The notes: generated by a model not told the origin, from the letters alone. A stretch of DNA of 64,000 nucleotides from Balneolaceae bacterium (GCA_034521445.1 JAXHMM010000003.1:592157-656156), one strand, 5' to 3'. Counted from the stretch's first letter, positions 45,755 to 55,680 are shown. Made by a program: numbers and translations.

Positions 45755-46074
45755 GTTATCTTATCGATACCTGCTGCATTTCCGAGCTCATCAAGCCCCG
45801 TCCTGATGCAGGAGTCCGGGACTGGTTCGCCGCGCAGGACGAATTCGACCTCTACCTGAGTGTGATTACCTTCGGTGAATTGCGCTTCGGCATCGACCGG
45901 TTGCCGGAATCGGCCCGCAAGGAAGAACTGAGGAGGTGGGTGGCCGGCGAGCTTGAAAAGAGATTCCAGAACCGAATCCTTCCTATTTCGAAACAGACTG
46001 CAGAGTGTTGGGGCTCCCTGCGCGCATCCCTGGAAAACGCCATAACTACCCGCCTGTACGCAGCGCCTGACTGA
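45751..46074 (+). pseudogene. VapC-like PIN-domain toxin, truncated at the C-terminus
   Basis: The 107-residue frame (GTG start) carries the first PIN acidic residue (D6 in YLIDTCCIS) and the second (E43 in FGELRFG), but ends at about the point where the family continues with the DALIAATA helix and a third acidic residue. The last 10 residues (ITTRLYAAPD) come from the 3' end of the convergent 2-oxoglutarate dehydrogenase gene (overlap 46046-46074). A recombination or deletion has therefore replaced the toxin C-terminus. The RNase is probably inactive. Confidence 0.7.
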
Positions 46075-49000
46075 CCAGCCGCTCCTGCTCGGCCTGGTGG
46101 ATCTTCATATGTCCTGCGGCCGGGGAGGCGGAAGCCTTCCGTCCCACATAGCGCAGCTCCTGCCCCTCAGCCAGCCTGGCCTGCAGGCGGGGGAAGAGGA
46201 AAGTCCACGCTCCCATGTTTTTGGGCTCCTCCTGGCACCAGACCACGTCACTCACACCGGAGTAGCTCTCCAGCCAGGCGCTCACGTCGCGGTCGGGAAA
46301 GGGATAAAACTGCTCCAGGCGTGCGAGGGCGACGTTTTCGATCTCGTTCTCCTCGCGGTGTTTGATCAGGTCGTAGTAGACCTTGCCGGAGCAGAGGACG
46401 AGTCGCTCGGCCTTTTCCGGCCCCACCTTGGGATCGCCGATGAAGGGACGGTAGCCGTCGCCGGCCAGGTCGTCGGTGGCTGAGGTGGCCATGGGATGGC
46501 GCAGCAGGCTCTTCGGCGACATGATGATCAGCGGCTTCTTGTTTTCCTGCAGGGCCTGCTTGCGCAGGATGTGGAAATACTGGGCAGGCGTGGTCAGGTT
46601 CACCACCTGCATGTTGTCTTCGGCGCAGAGCTGCAGGTAGCGCTCCAGTCGCGCAGAAGAGTGTTCGGGGCCTTGTCCCTCGTAGCCGTGCGGGAGGGTC
46701 ATCACCAGGGCCGACTTCTGCCCCCATTTGGCCTCGCTGGCCGAAATGAACTGGTCGATAGGCACCTGGGCGCCGTTGGCGAAGTCGCCGAACTGGGCCT
46801 CCCAGATCACCAGCGCTTCCAGCTTCGCGGCGCTGTAGCCGAACTCGAAACCCACGCAGGCAAACTCGCTGAGCAGGCTGTTGTAGGGATAGAAGGGAGC
46901 CTGGTCGTCCGACAGGTTGTTCAGAGGAATAAATTTCTGATCGGTCTCCGTACCGTGCAGGATGGCGTGGCGGTGGGAGAAGGTGCCCCGCTCGGCATCC
47001 TGGCCGGTAAGGCGCACCGTGGTGCCGCTCTTCAGAAGCGAGCCGAAGGCCAGCGCCTCGGCGAAGCCCCAATCGATCTTCTTTTCGTTCTTGTCAACGA
47101 TTTCCGCCCGCTTGGCCAGCTGCTTGAGCAGTTTGGGGTTGGCGTCGAAATCCTTGGGCACCGTGTTCAGTTTTACGGCGATATCCTTGAGATCCTCCTC
47201 CGGGCAGGTGGTGTCGGGGTAGTCCGGCCACTCGGACTGCGTCATCTCGTGGCGGTTCATCATCTGCTCGGAGACCTCCAGGGGCGAGGCGTTCTTGGCA
47301 TCCTCGAAGGCCTCCTGCAACAGCTGGTCGAACTCCTCGAAGATCCCCTCGGTCTGCTCCTCGGTCAGTTCGCCTTTGCGCAGCAGCTGACGCGTGTAGA
47401 TGTCGCGTACGGTGGGATGGTTATCAATCTCCTTGTACATGCCCGGCTGGGTGAAGGCGGGTTCGTCGCCCTCGTTGTGGCCGTGCTTGCGGAAGCAGGT
47501 CAGGTCGATGACCACGTCCTTGCCGAATTTCTGGCGGTATTCGAAGGCCATCTGGATGGCGTGCACCGCCTCTTCGGGGCTGTCGCCGTTGACGTGGAAG
47601 ATGGGGGCCAGGATCATCTTGGCCAGGTCGGAGGCGTACTGCGTGGAGCGTCCGTCCCTGGGGAGCGTGGTGAAGCCGATCTGGTTGTTGATGATGATGT
47701 GCACGGTGCCCCCGGTCTGGTAGGCGTCCAGCTGCGACATGTTGAGGGTCTCGGCCACCACGCCCTGCCCGCTGAAGGCGGCGTCGCCGTGGATGAGCAC
47801 CGGCAGGATGCGGTTGCGGGCGTTGCCGCCCTCCAGGTGGTCCTGCGTGGCGCGCGCAGAGCCCTCCACTACGGGATTCACCGATTCGAGGTGACTGGGA
47901 TTGGGCAGCAGCTCGATCTCCACGCGTTTGTCAGAGCCGGTGCGGTGTTCCCCGCGGGCGCCAAGGTGGTATTTTACGTCCCCGGAACCCTGGATGCTGT
48001 CAGGGTCCAGGTTGCCCTCGAAGTCGGCGAAGACCTTCCGGTAGGGCTTGTTCATGATGTTCACCAGGATGTTCAGGCGTCCCCGGTGGGCCATGCCCAT
48101 GTAGATTTTTTCCACGGCGGCGTCTCCGGCGTTCTCCAGCAGAAAATGCATCATGGGGATGAGGGTGTCGGCCCCCTCCAGGGAGAAGCGCTTGTGCCCT
48201 ATGTACTTTTTATGCAGGAACTGCTCAAAGGCCTTGGCCTGGTTCAGCTTGTGCACGATCTGCTCCTTGTCGTCCTTGTCAAGGTCCGGCTTGTTGGCGG
48301 TGGACTCCATGCGTTCGCGCAGCCACTTGCGTTCTTCCAGGTCGAGCAGGTGCATAAACTCCGCACCGATCTTTCCGCAGTAGGTGTCGCGCAGCAGCTT
48401 GATGATGGTGCGCAGGGGCGCCTTCTCGTAGCCTCCCAGTCCCCCGCAGTAGAACTCACGGTCCATGTCCCACAGCGTGAGCCCGTAGTACTCCAGTTCC
48501 AGCTCGGGATTGTGGCCCGGCTCGTCGCTCAGCGGGTCGAGGTCGGCCAGCACGTGACCCCGCGTGCGGTACATATTGATGAGGCGCATTACGGCAATGG
48601 CGCGTTTGTTCTGTTCCAGGGAAGCGCTCCCGCCGTCCAGCTGTCCCACGTAGGTGTCCTCGCCGTAGGGGAGGGGATCGTAGGGAATCTCCAGGTCGGA
48701 GAAGATCTGGTCGTAAAAGTTCTCCTCGCCGTTGAGCAGGCTGTGGATTTTCTTGAGGAAGGAGCCCGATTCGGCACCCTGGATGACGCGGTGGTCGTAG
48801 GTGGAGGTGACCGTCATCACCTTGCTGATGCCCAGCTTGTTGAGCACCTCCTGCGACATGGACTGGTACTCGGCGGGGTAGTCGATGGCCCCGGTGGCGA
48901 TAATGGTGCCCTGGTTCTTCATCAGGCGCGGCACCGACTGCACGGTGCCGATCATGCCCGGGTTGGTGAGGGTGAGGGTGGTGCCCTGGAAGTCCTCCAG

Positions 49001-49735
49001 CTGCAGATTGCCCGAGCGGGCCTTCTCCACCAGGTCGGCGTAGGCGTGGAGGAACTCCCTGAAATTCATGGTGTCCACGCCCTTGATGTTGGGTACCAGC
49101 AGGTTGCGTGAGCCGTCCTTGTTCTGCACGTCGATGGCCAGCCCCAGGTTTACCTGCTTCGGCACTGCGCGGTAGGGGGTCCCGTCTTTCCAGAGGAAGG
49201 AGTTGTTCATGTTGGGAAACTCCTCCAGGGCCTGCACGATGGCCCAGGCGATGAAGTGCGTAAAAGAGGCCTTGGGCTCGCCGCGCTGCAGCAGGTGGCT
49301 GTTGATGATGTCGCGGTCCTCGATGAGCATCTTCATGGGGAGCACGCGCACCGAGGTGGCCGTCGGCATCTCCAGGCTCTCGTCCATGTTTTCGGCGATC
49401 TTGGAACCTATGCCCTTGATCTTCTCCAGGGTGGCCCCGGAGGGCAGGTCCTCCTCACTTCCGTCACGCTGCGTGCGGACGGCATCGGGGGAGGGTGCGG
49501 GCTTGGCGGGCGCCGGGGCCTGTGGGGCTGCGGCGGTTCGATCGGCAGCCGCCGCCTTGTCATCGTCGCCGTTCCGGGCGGCCTCTGCCAGCTCGCGGGC
49601 GGAGCTGTCTCCCTCAATTTCATCGAAGTACCGCTGCCAATGGCCGGGTACAGAGGAGGGATCTTCCCGGTACTGGTTGTACAGTTCTTCGACGAGTGCG
49701 GAGTTGGGACCGAAAACTGCTTCGAGGGACTTCAA
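46046..49735 (-). CDS. Multifunctional 2-oxoglutarate dehydrogenase E1 / decarboxylase with fused E2 catalytic domain
   Basis: The 1229-residue protein starts like E1 of the TCA cycle (FGPNSALVEELYNQYREDP). It then contains, at about residues 110-340, a complete E2 succinyltransferase catalytic domain (RDIINSHLLQRGEPKASFTHF and the active-site segment YDHRVIQGAESG), but no lipoyl domain. The thiamine-dependent E1 follows (HGDAAFSGQGVVAE, INNQIGFTT, ending in RLVSQALRTGG). This layout is the KGD/OdhA type known in Actinobacteria. Separate lipoyl-bearing E2 and E3 are needed elsewhere. Its length and motifs are intact. Confidence 0.93.
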   Translation of the reverse strand: MKSLEAVFGPNSALVEELYNQYREDPSSVPGHWQRYFDEIEGDSSARELAEAARNGDDDKAAAADRTAAAPQAPAPAKPAPSPDAVRTQRDGSEEDLPSGATLEKIKGIGSKIAENMDESLEMPTATSVRVLPMKMLIEDRDIINSHLLQRGEPKASFTHFIAWAIVQALEEFPNMNNSFLWKDGTPYRAVPKQVNLGLAIDVQNKDGSRNLLVPNIKGVDTMNFREFLHAYADLVEKARSGNLQLEDFQGTTLTLTNPGMIGTVQSVPRLMKNQGTIIATGAIDYPAEYQSMSQEVLNKLGISKVMTVTSTYDHRVIQGAESGSFLKKIHSLLNGEENFYDQIFSDLEIPYDPLPYGEDTYVGQLDGGSASLEQNKRAIAVMRLINMYRTRGHVLADLDPLSDEPGHNPELELEYYGLTLWDMDREFYCGGLGGYEKAPLRTIIKLLRDTYCGKIGAEFMHLLDLEERKWLRERMESTANKPDLDKDDKEQIVHKLNQAKAFEQFLHKKYIGHKRFSLEGADTLIPMMHFLLENAGDAAVEKIYMGMAHRGRLNILVNIMNKPYRKVFADFEGNLDPDSIQGSGDVKYHLGARGEHRTGSDKRVEIELLPNPSHLESVNPVVEGSARATQDHLEGGNARNRILPVLIHGDAAFSGQGVVAETLNMSQLDAYQTGGTVHIIINNQIGFTTLPRDGRSTQYASDLAKMILAPIFHVNGDSPEEAVHAIQMAFEYRQKFGKDVVIDLTCFRKHGHNEGDEPAFTQPGMYKEIDNHPTVRDIYTRQLLRKGELTEEQTEGIFEEFDQLLQEAFEDAKNASPLEVSEQMMNRHEMTQSEWPDYPDTTCPEEDLKDIAVKLNTVPKDFDANPKLLKQLAKRAEIVDKNEKKIDWGFAEALAFGSLLKSGTTVRLTGQDAERGTFSHRHAILHGTETDQKFIPLNNLSDDQAPFYPYNSLLSEFACVGFEFGYSAAKLEALVIWEAQFGDFANGAQVPIDQFISASEAKWGQKSALVMTLPHGYEGQGPEHSSARLERYLQLCAEDNMQVVNLTTPAQYFHILRKQALQENKKPLIIMSPKSLLRHPMATSATDDLAGDGYRPFIGDPKVGPEKAERLVLCSGKVYYDLIKHREENEIENVALARLEQFYPFPDRDVSAWLESYSGVSDVVWCQEEPKNMGAWTFLFPRLQARLAEGQELRYVGRKASASPAAGHMKIHQAEQERLVSQALRTGG

Positions 49736-49835
49736 AATCGCTTGGCCTTGGGTCTGTGGTATGGGTGGATGTTCTGCGGCGGAACGTTTAATATGATATG
49801 TTTTAAAGGATGCCGCCGGGGGAGTCGTTCAATCT

Positions 49836-49866
49836 CAAAGTTAACCATTGTAAGGGTAAAATACGA
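49836..49866 (-). promoter_or_regulatory. Promoter of the 2-oxoglutarate dehydrogenase gene
   Basis: On the minus strand TCG (49864-49866), a 20-bp spacer and TAACTTTG (49836-49843, perfect TAnnTTTG). The -33 triplet differs by one base from TTG. The leader is about 100 bases. Confidence 0.55.
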
Positions 49867-49951
49867 TTCCGCCCAGGAGATAATTTATGCTTATACTTGG
49901 CTCTGCGTTGAGGGGAACAAGGTATGCAGGAAGATTATTTAAGGTAACAGG

Positions 49952-51805
49952 ATGAGTGAAAAGGGCCTCTATTTTCAGATGGTAAACAGCGACAACGACG
50001 CCGCGCGCGGCAGCGGGGAGGAGGGGTCAGGCCGGACCGGCGCCGAGCAGGTGGTATGGGACCTCTCTACCTTCTACGGCGGGCCTTCCGACCCGCAGCT
50101 CGAGGCCGACCGCAAAGCGGTTTTGGAGGCGGCAGATTCCTTTGCGGGGCGCTACCGCGGCGAGGTGGGCGGGCTGGACGCCGACGCCTTCCACACCATG
50201 CTCCAGCGCTACGAGGAGCTGCTGGACGACCTCGGGTGCATCGGCTCCTACGCGCACCTGCTCTGGACCACCGATACCACCCGCTCCGAATACGGCAAGC
50301 TCCTGCAGCAGGCCCGAGAGCTCTCCTCGGAAGTGCACCAAAAGCTGGTCTTCCTGGATGTGGAGTGGCTGCAGGTGCCCGACGAACGTGCCCGTGAGCT
50401 GATGGAGAGCGAGGAGCTGGCCGGCTACCGCCACTGGATGGAGTCCTCCCGCCGCTACAAGGAGCACACCCTCAGCGAGAAGGAGGAGAAAATTCTCTCG
50501 GCCAAGGCGGTCACCGGACGAAGCGCCTGGAACCGTTATTTTGACGAGACTCTGGGGGCCGCCCGCTTCGAGCTGGACGGGAAGGAGCTCAGCGAACAGG
50601 AGGTGCTGAGCAAGCTGCACGAGCCCGACCGGGAGCTTCGGCGCCGTGCTCACGCCTCCCTCACCGAGATCTTCGGCGAGCTGAGCCGCACCCTTACTTT
50701 CGTTTTCAACACCCTGCTGGCCGACAAGCACACCAACGACCGGCTACGCGGCTACGACACCTGGATCTCCTCCCGCAACCTGGCTAACGAGATAGACGAC
50801 GAAACGGTGGAGACCCTTGTCGGAACCGTTACGGAGAGCTACCCGCTGGTGCAGCGCTACTACCGGCTAAAGCGGGAGCTGCTGGGCTACGACACCCTCT
50901 ACGACTACGATCGCTACGCCCCGCTGCTGGAAACCCGCCGCGAGGTAGACTGGGAGGAGGCCCGCGGCATGGTGCTCGACGCCTACACCGGTTTTCACCC
51001 CGAAATGGGACGCATCGCCGGCACTTTTTTCGAAGAGGAGTGGATCCACGCGGCCATGCAGCCGGGCAAGAGGGGAGGGGCCTATTCTGCCGGCACCGTT
51101 CCCTCGGCTCATCCCTACGTGTTTATGAACTACGACGGCAAGCTGCGTGACGTGCAGACCCTGGCCCATGAGCTGGGACACGGGGTGCACCAGTACCTGG
51201 CGCGCCGGCAGGGCGTGCTGCAGGCGGGCACGCCGCTGACCACCGCCGAGACCGCCTCGGTTTTCGGTGAGATGCTGGTTTTCCAGAAGCTGATGCGCAC
51301 CCTGGAGGAGCCGCGCGATAAGCTGGCGCTGCTGCTGGGCAAGATCGACGACACCATCGCCACCGTCTACCGGCAGGTGGCCATGAACCGTTTCGAGCAC
51401 GCCATGCACACCCGCCGCCGTGAGGGCGGGGAGCTGACCGCCGCCGAATTTTCGGAGCTCTGGCGGCAGACCCAGATCGACCTGTACGGCGATTCGGTGA
51501 CCCTGACAGAGAACTACGACCTCTGGTGGTGCTATATCCCCCACTTCCTGCACACTCCGGGCTACGTCTATGCCTACGCCTTCGGAGAACTGCTGGTGCT
51601 GGCCCTCTACGAAGAGTACACGCGCAGTCCGGAGGGCTTCGCCGACACCTACCTGGAGATGCTGAAGGCGGGGGGATCGGACTGGCCCGAGAACATCGTG
51701 GGCAGGACGGGACTGGACATAACCAGTCCCGGCTTCTGGGCGCGTGGGGTGAAAGCCGTCGAAGGGCTGGTCGAACAGGCCGAAGAGCTGGCTGAAAGGG
51801 TTTAG
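49952..51805 (+). CDS. pepF: M3-family oligoendopeptidase F
   Basis: The 617-residue protein is a thimet-type metallopeptidase. The zinc site HELGH is near residue 406 (LAHELGHGVHQYLA) with the second glutamate in TAETASVFGEML about 25 residues on. Helical N-terminal and C-terminal parts enclose the active site, with the HTPGYVYAYAFGELLVLALY lobe near 530. It cleaves peptides of roughly 7-17 residues in the cytoplasm. Length fits PepF. It is divergent from the dehydrogenase gene. Confidence 0.93.
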   Translation: MSEKGLYFQMVNSDNDAARGSGEEGSGRTGAEQVVWDLSTFYGGPSDPQLEADRKAVLEAADSFAGRYRGEVGGLDADAFHTMLQRYEELLDDLGCIGSYAHLLWTTDTTRSEYGKLLQQARELSSEVHQKLVFLDVEWLQVPDERARELMESEELAGYRHWMESSRRYKEHTLSEKEEKILSAKAVTGRSAWNRYFDETLGAARFELDGKELSEQEVLSKLHEPDRELRRRAHASLTEIFGELSRTLTFVFNTLLADKHTNDRLRGYDTWISSRNLANEIDDETVETLVGTVTESYPLVQRYYRLKRELLGYDTLYDYDRYAPLLETRREVDWEEARGMVLDAYTGFHPEMGRIAGTFFEEEWIHAAMQPGKRGGAYSAGTVPSAHPYVFMNYDGKLRDVQTLAHELGHGVHQYLARRQGVLQAGTPLTTAETASVFGEMLVFQKLMRTLEEPRDKLALLLGKIDDTIATVYRQVAMNRFEHAMHTRRREGGELTAAEFSELWRQTQIDLYGDSVTLTENYDLWWCYIPHFLHTPGYVYAYAFGELLVLALYEEYTRSPEGFADTYLEMLKAGGSDWPENIVGRTGLDITSPGFWARGVKAVEGLVEQAEELAERV

Positions 51806-51874
51806 CTTGCCGAAAGAAGAACGATAATTGGAACAGGAACTACGAAAAAGCTTACGTACCGAAGTATCGACCAC

Positions 51875-53386
51875 ATGGACACCTACACGCAGGCACGCCA
51901 GAACGAACCATCCAACGCGGAGATCATGGGGGCCCAGCGCCAGGAGAAATCCCTTCGGGAGTTCAAGGAGGTGCTCGAGGATCTGGTCTTCATACTGCGG
52001 CGCGCCACCGGCATGCGAACCGTATCCCTATACTGGGTGAACCGCGAGCGGGAACAGTTCGTGCTGGAAACACAGTCTACCGATCTGGAAAACGTGATGT
52101 TTCAGGACCGGCTAGCCTTCGGGGACCATTTCCTGGAGCCCTGGCGGGAGATCAAGCAACCCAAGGGGCTGCGCGTGGGGGAGGAGCTGGAGGAGGATCA
52201 ACTGTCCCATTACTACGGGGAGGTGCCCGTGGAGCACGTCACGCTTCTTCCCTTCCTCAACAACGGGGAGACGGTGGCGCTGACCGTGCTGGAGTCTGCC
52301 GACACCCTCTCCGAGGCGAGCGGGGAGGTGGTGCAGGCCTACATCAACGCCCTGCGCAACGTGCTGAACACCTACCTTGAGATCAGCGACCTCTACGAGC
52401 GGCAGGAGGAGTGGGTGGATTACGAGGAGCGCATAAAGGTCATCGAGACCAAGGGCCACGCCGCCCGGCTCATCCACGCCGTCATGGACGAAATACAGCA
52501 GTTGCTGCACGACGGGGGCGTCTGTTTCGTGGGGAAGGCCATGGGCTCGTGGTGTCACCTGATGAAATCGAACGGCGCCCGCCACGCCCCGCCTCTCGGC
52601 ATGCCACTGGAGCAGCGCACCCTGGGTTACGACGCCTTGGAGAGCGGGAGCCCGGAGTTCGCCATCCACTTCAACAACAACCCCAAACGCCTCTCCCCGA
52701 GAGAGCGTCAGACCGATGGGGCTACCCTGGCTGTGCCCCTGCTCATGGACGACCGCCGGCAGGGTCTGCTGTTGGTCTACGACCGCAATCCGCTCATTTT
52801 CAAGGAATCGACCAAACACAAGATCGTCAATCTGGTGCGCCTCGCCGCCCTCAAGCTGGGCGCGCGGAAGGGCACCCCGGATCCCGGACAAAGCATTGTG
52901 GCCAACGAATACGGCGGGGTGCTCCCCGATCTCTGGGAGATCGTGGTGGATGGGGAGCTGCAGGCCCTGCGCGGCCGCAACGGCGCATACCACTCCTGGT
53001 TCGGTCTGCTCACCCTTTCCAAGCTGTCGGAGTTGCGCACGCGCCTGCGCCTGGAAGAGCTGCAGGTGCTTCAACGCGACCTCATCGCCGCCTGCAACCC
53101 CTCGCGATTCGGCTGGCCAGGCTACATCGGCTCGCATGCCGACTACGTATACGCCTTTTTCCTACAGAGCCCCGACGAGGAAGCCTTCCGCCAGTGGATA
53201 GCCTCGGTCAAGAAGAAGCTCGACGAGGGACTGGAGCTTAGCAACGGGCAATCGGTGAGCAGCGGCGTTCAGGTGGGTTTTACCTCCCTAAAGGCCGAAC
53301 AGGAAGATTCCTACGAGGTGCTTACCCACGCCAAGACCGCCCTCTCCCGCGCCGTATCGTCGAAAGACGAAGGGAAGGGGGACTGA
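51875..53386 (+). CDS. Two-GAF sensor protein with a degenerate GGDEF-like C-terminal domain
   Basis: The 503-residue protein has a first GAF-like region (about 35-180, FILRRATGMRTVSLYWVNRE and later VTLLPFLNNGETVALTVLE) and a helical linker. A second GAF (about 205-340) contains GVCFVGKAMGSW and LAVPLLMDDRRQGLLLVYD. The last 120 residues follow the outline of a diguanylate cyclase domain (HADYVYAFFL for the second half, VSSGVQVGFTSL, YEVLTHAKTALSRAV), but the GGDEF residues are absent, so it cannot make cyclic di-GMP. No phosphoacceptor or membrane segment is visible. It overlaps deoB closely (1-bp gap) and its ligand is unknown. Confidence 0.7.
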   Translation: MDTYTQARQNEPSNAEIMGAQRQEKSLREFKEVLEDLVFILRRATGMRTVSLYWVNREREQFVLETQSTDLENVMFQDRLAFGDHFLEPWREIKQPKGLRVGEELEEDQLSHYYGEVPVEHVTLLPFLNNGETVALTVLESADTLSEASGEVVQAYINALRNVLNTYLEISDLYERQEEWVDYEERIKVIETKGHAARLIHAVMDEIQQLLHDGGVCFVGKAMGSWCHLMKSNGARHAPPLGMPLEQRTLGYDALESGSPEFAIHFNNNPKRLSPRERQTDGATLAVPLLMDDRRQGLLLVYDRNPLIFKESTKHKIVNLVRLAALKLGARKGTPDPGQSIVANEYGGVLPDLWEIVVDGELQALRGRNGAYHSWFGLLTLSKLSELRTRLRLEELQVLQRDLIAACNPSRFGWPGYIGSHADYVYAFFLQSPDEEAFRQWIASVKKKLDEGLELSNGQSVSSGVQVGFTSLKAEQEDSYEVLTHAKTALSRAVSSKDEGKGD

Positions 53387-53387
53387 C

Positions 53388-54539
53388 GTGGGCAACTGCT
53401 ATCTTCTGGTTATCGACGGCCTTGGAGTCGGGGCCCAGGAAGACGCTGCAGACTACGGGGACCATAACGCCAATACCCTGGGCCACGTATGCGCGCAAAC
53501 CGGCTGCCGCCTGCCGAACCTGGGCCGGCTGGGACTGGGCAACATACTGGAGCTCCCCTCCGTGCCGTCCTCTCCCAATCCCCTCTGCGCGTGGGGACGC
53601 ATGCGCGAGACCTCGCCCGGCAAGGACTCCACCACAGGGCACTGGGAGCTGGCCGGCGTGCGTCTGGAGCGTCCTTTTCCCACCTACCCGGAGGGCTTTC
53701 CGGAGGAGGTGATCGAGTCCTTCTGCAGGGTCACCGGACAGTCCGGCGTGCTCTGCAACCGGCCCCGTTCGGGCACCGAAGTCATCGCCGACTACGGAGA
53801 GGAGCACCTGCAGGACGGCAGGCCCATCGTCTACACCTCCGCCGACAGCGTCTTCCAGGTGGCCGCGCACACCCATGCGGTTCCATTGGAGGAGCTCTAC
53901 CGCTGGTGCCGCCTGGCCCGCGAGGAAGTGCTGACCGGCGAGCACGGCGTGGGACGGGTGATCGCGCGGCCTTTCGAGGGCGAGCCCGGAAGCTTCGAGC
54001 GCCTCTCGCACGCCCGCCGGGACTATTCGCTCGACCCGCCCGAGCCCAACCTGCTCTCGCTGTTGCAGGAGGCGGGCATAAAGCGCTACTCCATCGGCAA
54101 GGTATCGGACCTGTTCGGGGAGCACTACTTTACGCAGTACCGCAAGACGCGCGGCAACGCAGAGGGCCTCTCCCAGCTTCTGAGCCTCATGTCGGCCGCC
54201 GAAGACAGTTTCGTCTTTGTGAATCTCATCGACACGGATCAACAGTACGGCCACCGCCTCGACCCGGAGGGCTACGCGGCCTGTCTTCAGGAGCTGGACC
54301 GTGCCGTACCGGCCATCTTCAGCAAGCTGAAGGAGGGGGACCTGCTCATCGTGACGGGCGACCACGGCAACGACCCTACCTCCGAGAGCACCGACCACAG
54401 CCGCGAATTCGTCCCCCTGCTGGTCTTCCCGGGTCCACCGGCCGATCTCGGCACACGCGAAACCTTCGCCGATGTGGCCTGCAGCGTGGCTGAATTCTTC
54501 GGGCTGGAACATTCTTTTCCCGGACATAGTTTTTACTAA
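53388..54539 (+). CDS. deoB: Phosphopentomutase
   Basis: The 383-residue enzyme (GTG start) interconverts ribose/deoxyribose 1- and 5-phosphates for nucleoside salvage. As an alkaline-phosphatase-superfamily metalloenzyme it has VIDGLGVGAQEDA (Mn-binding Asp), the acceptor threonine in PGKDSTTGHWE near residue 85, and the metal cluster VTGDHGNDPTSESTDHSRE near the C-terminus. It follows the GAF protein with a 1-bp gap and may be regulated with it. Its stop codon TAA is the beginning of the next octamer-repeat element. Confidence 0.95.
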   Translation: MGNCYLLVIDGLGVGAQEDAADYGDHNANTLGHVCAQTGCRLPNLGRLGLGNILELPSVPSSPNPLCAWGRMRETSPGKDSTTGHWELAGVRLERPFPTYPEGFPEEVIESFCRVTGQSGVLCNRPRSGTEVIADYGEEHLQDGRPIVYTSADSVFQVAAHTHAVPLEELYRWCRLAREEVLTGEHGVGRVIARPFEGEPGSFERLSHARRDYSLDPPEPNLLSLLQEAGIKRYSIGKVSDLFGEHYFTQYRKTRGNAEGLSQLLSLMSAAEDSFVFVNLIDTDQQYGHRLDPEGYAACLQELDRAVPAIFSKLKEGDLLIVTGDHGNDPTSESTDHSREFVPLLVFPGPPADLGTRETFADVACSVAEFFGLEHSFPGHSFY

Positions 54540-54645
54540 GTCTGATAAAGTCTAACAAAGTCTAATAAGTCCAAAAGTCGAAAAGTCGGGGAGTCGGTGG
54601 ACTTTCTGACTTCTCGACTTTTCGACTTTAAGACTTTATATTAGA
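54537..54645 (+). repeat. Octamer-repeat element, copy E (deoB / rpoD junction)
   Basis: From the deoB stop, about eight AAGTC units (TAAGTCTG, ATAAAGTC and so on) lead to the core GTCGGTGGACTTT. Inverse units GACTTCTC, GACTTTTC, GACTTTAA, GACTTTATA follow. The two arms are near-perfect reverse complements in the centre. Confidence 0.85.
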
Positions 54646-54784
54646 GAGATTGAACAGATGTATGCTTATAACATAGGCAGAGGGGAGGCGTTAGCACATA
54701 CACGCATACCGGCGTCGCCGGGGAAGGCTGTTTCGGGCGCCTCGTTTCCAGGAACTAATTTCAACTAAAACCCAGACAAAAAAC

Positions 54785-55639
54785 GTGGCTAGAAGTTCAG
54801 GAATATCTACCCGAGAGTCGGAGTCTCTCGACCGCTACCTGCAGGAGATCGGCAAAGAAAAATTAATTACTCCGGAGGATGAGGTGCGCCTGGCCAAGGA
54901 GATCCAGAAAGGAAGCCAGAAAGCACTTGAAGACCTGACCAAGGCCAACCTCCGCTTTGTGGTTTCCGTGGCCAAGCAGTACCAGAACCAGGGGCTTTCG
55001 CTGGGTGACCTGATCAACGAAGGCAACCTCGGACTGATCAAGGCGGCCAAGCGATTTGACGAGACCCGCGGTTTTAAATTTATCTCCTATGCGGTCTGGT
55101 GGATCCGTCAGTCCATCCTGCAGGCCCTGGCCGAACAGAGCCGTATCGTCCGCCTCCCCCTGAATCGGGTGGGTGCGCTGAACAAGATCGGCAAGGAGCT
55201 CTCCAAGCTGGAGCAGGAGTATGAACGGGTGCCCTCCGCTGCCGAGCTGGCCGAAAGTCTCGATATGACCGTTTCCGAAGTGGCCGACACCCTGAAGATT
55301 TCAGGCCGCCACCTCTCGGTGGACGCCCCATTTGCCCAGGGCGAGGACAACCGGCTGCTGGATGTGCTGGAAAACGAGGAGACCCCCGATCCCGACAACG
55401 ATCTGATGGGCGAGTCCCTGAAGGTGGAGATTGAGCGGGCCCTTTCCAAGCTGACCAACCGTGAGGCCGAGGTCATCCGCCTCTATTTCGGCATCGGGCG
55501 CGAGCATTCGCTCACGCTGGAGGAAATCGGCGAGCGCTTTGACCTGACGCGCGAGCGCGTGCGGCAGATCAAGGAGAAGGCACTGCGCAAGCTGCGCCAC
55601 CATAACCGAAGCGCCGCACTGAGAGCCTACCTGGGCTAG
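54785..55639 (+). CDS. rpoD: Primary RNA polymerase sigma factor
   Basis: The 284-residue protein (GTG start) is the short housekeeping sigma of Bacteroidota. It has region 1.2 ([16 protein letters not shown]), region 2 ([37 protein letters not shown] and [22 protein letters not shown]), region 3 and region 4 ([28 protein letters not shown]). It lacks the long N-terminal region 1.1 and the non-conserved region of the E. coli protein. It would recognise the TTG-N20-TAnnTTTG promoters found through the window. A 139-bp leader follows repeat E. Confidence 0.95.
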   Translation: MARSSGISTRESESLDRYLQEIGKEKLITPEDEVRLAKEIQKGSQKALEDLTKANLRFVVSVAKQYQNQGLSLGDLINEGNLGLIKAAKRFDETRGFKFISYAVWWIRQSILQALAEQSRIVRLPLNRVGALNKIGKELSKLEQEYERVPSAAELAESLDMTVSEVADTLKISGRHLSVDAPFAQGEDNRLLDVLENEETPDPDNDLMGESLKVEIERALSKLTNREAEVIRLYFGIGREHSLTLEEIGERFDLTRERVRQIKEKALRKLRHHNRSAALRAYLG

Positions 55640-55680
55640 GTTGCCTGGAGACCCTCTCACGACCTGGATGTGAACGACGG

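Noticed and set aside
46496..49111. 871-codon plus-strand reading frame opposite the 2-oxoglutarate dehydrogenase
   Set aside because: It is the reverse complement of a well-conserved gene in GC-rich DNA; its translation is Gly/His/Val/Leu-rich with no motif, as expected of a shadow frame.
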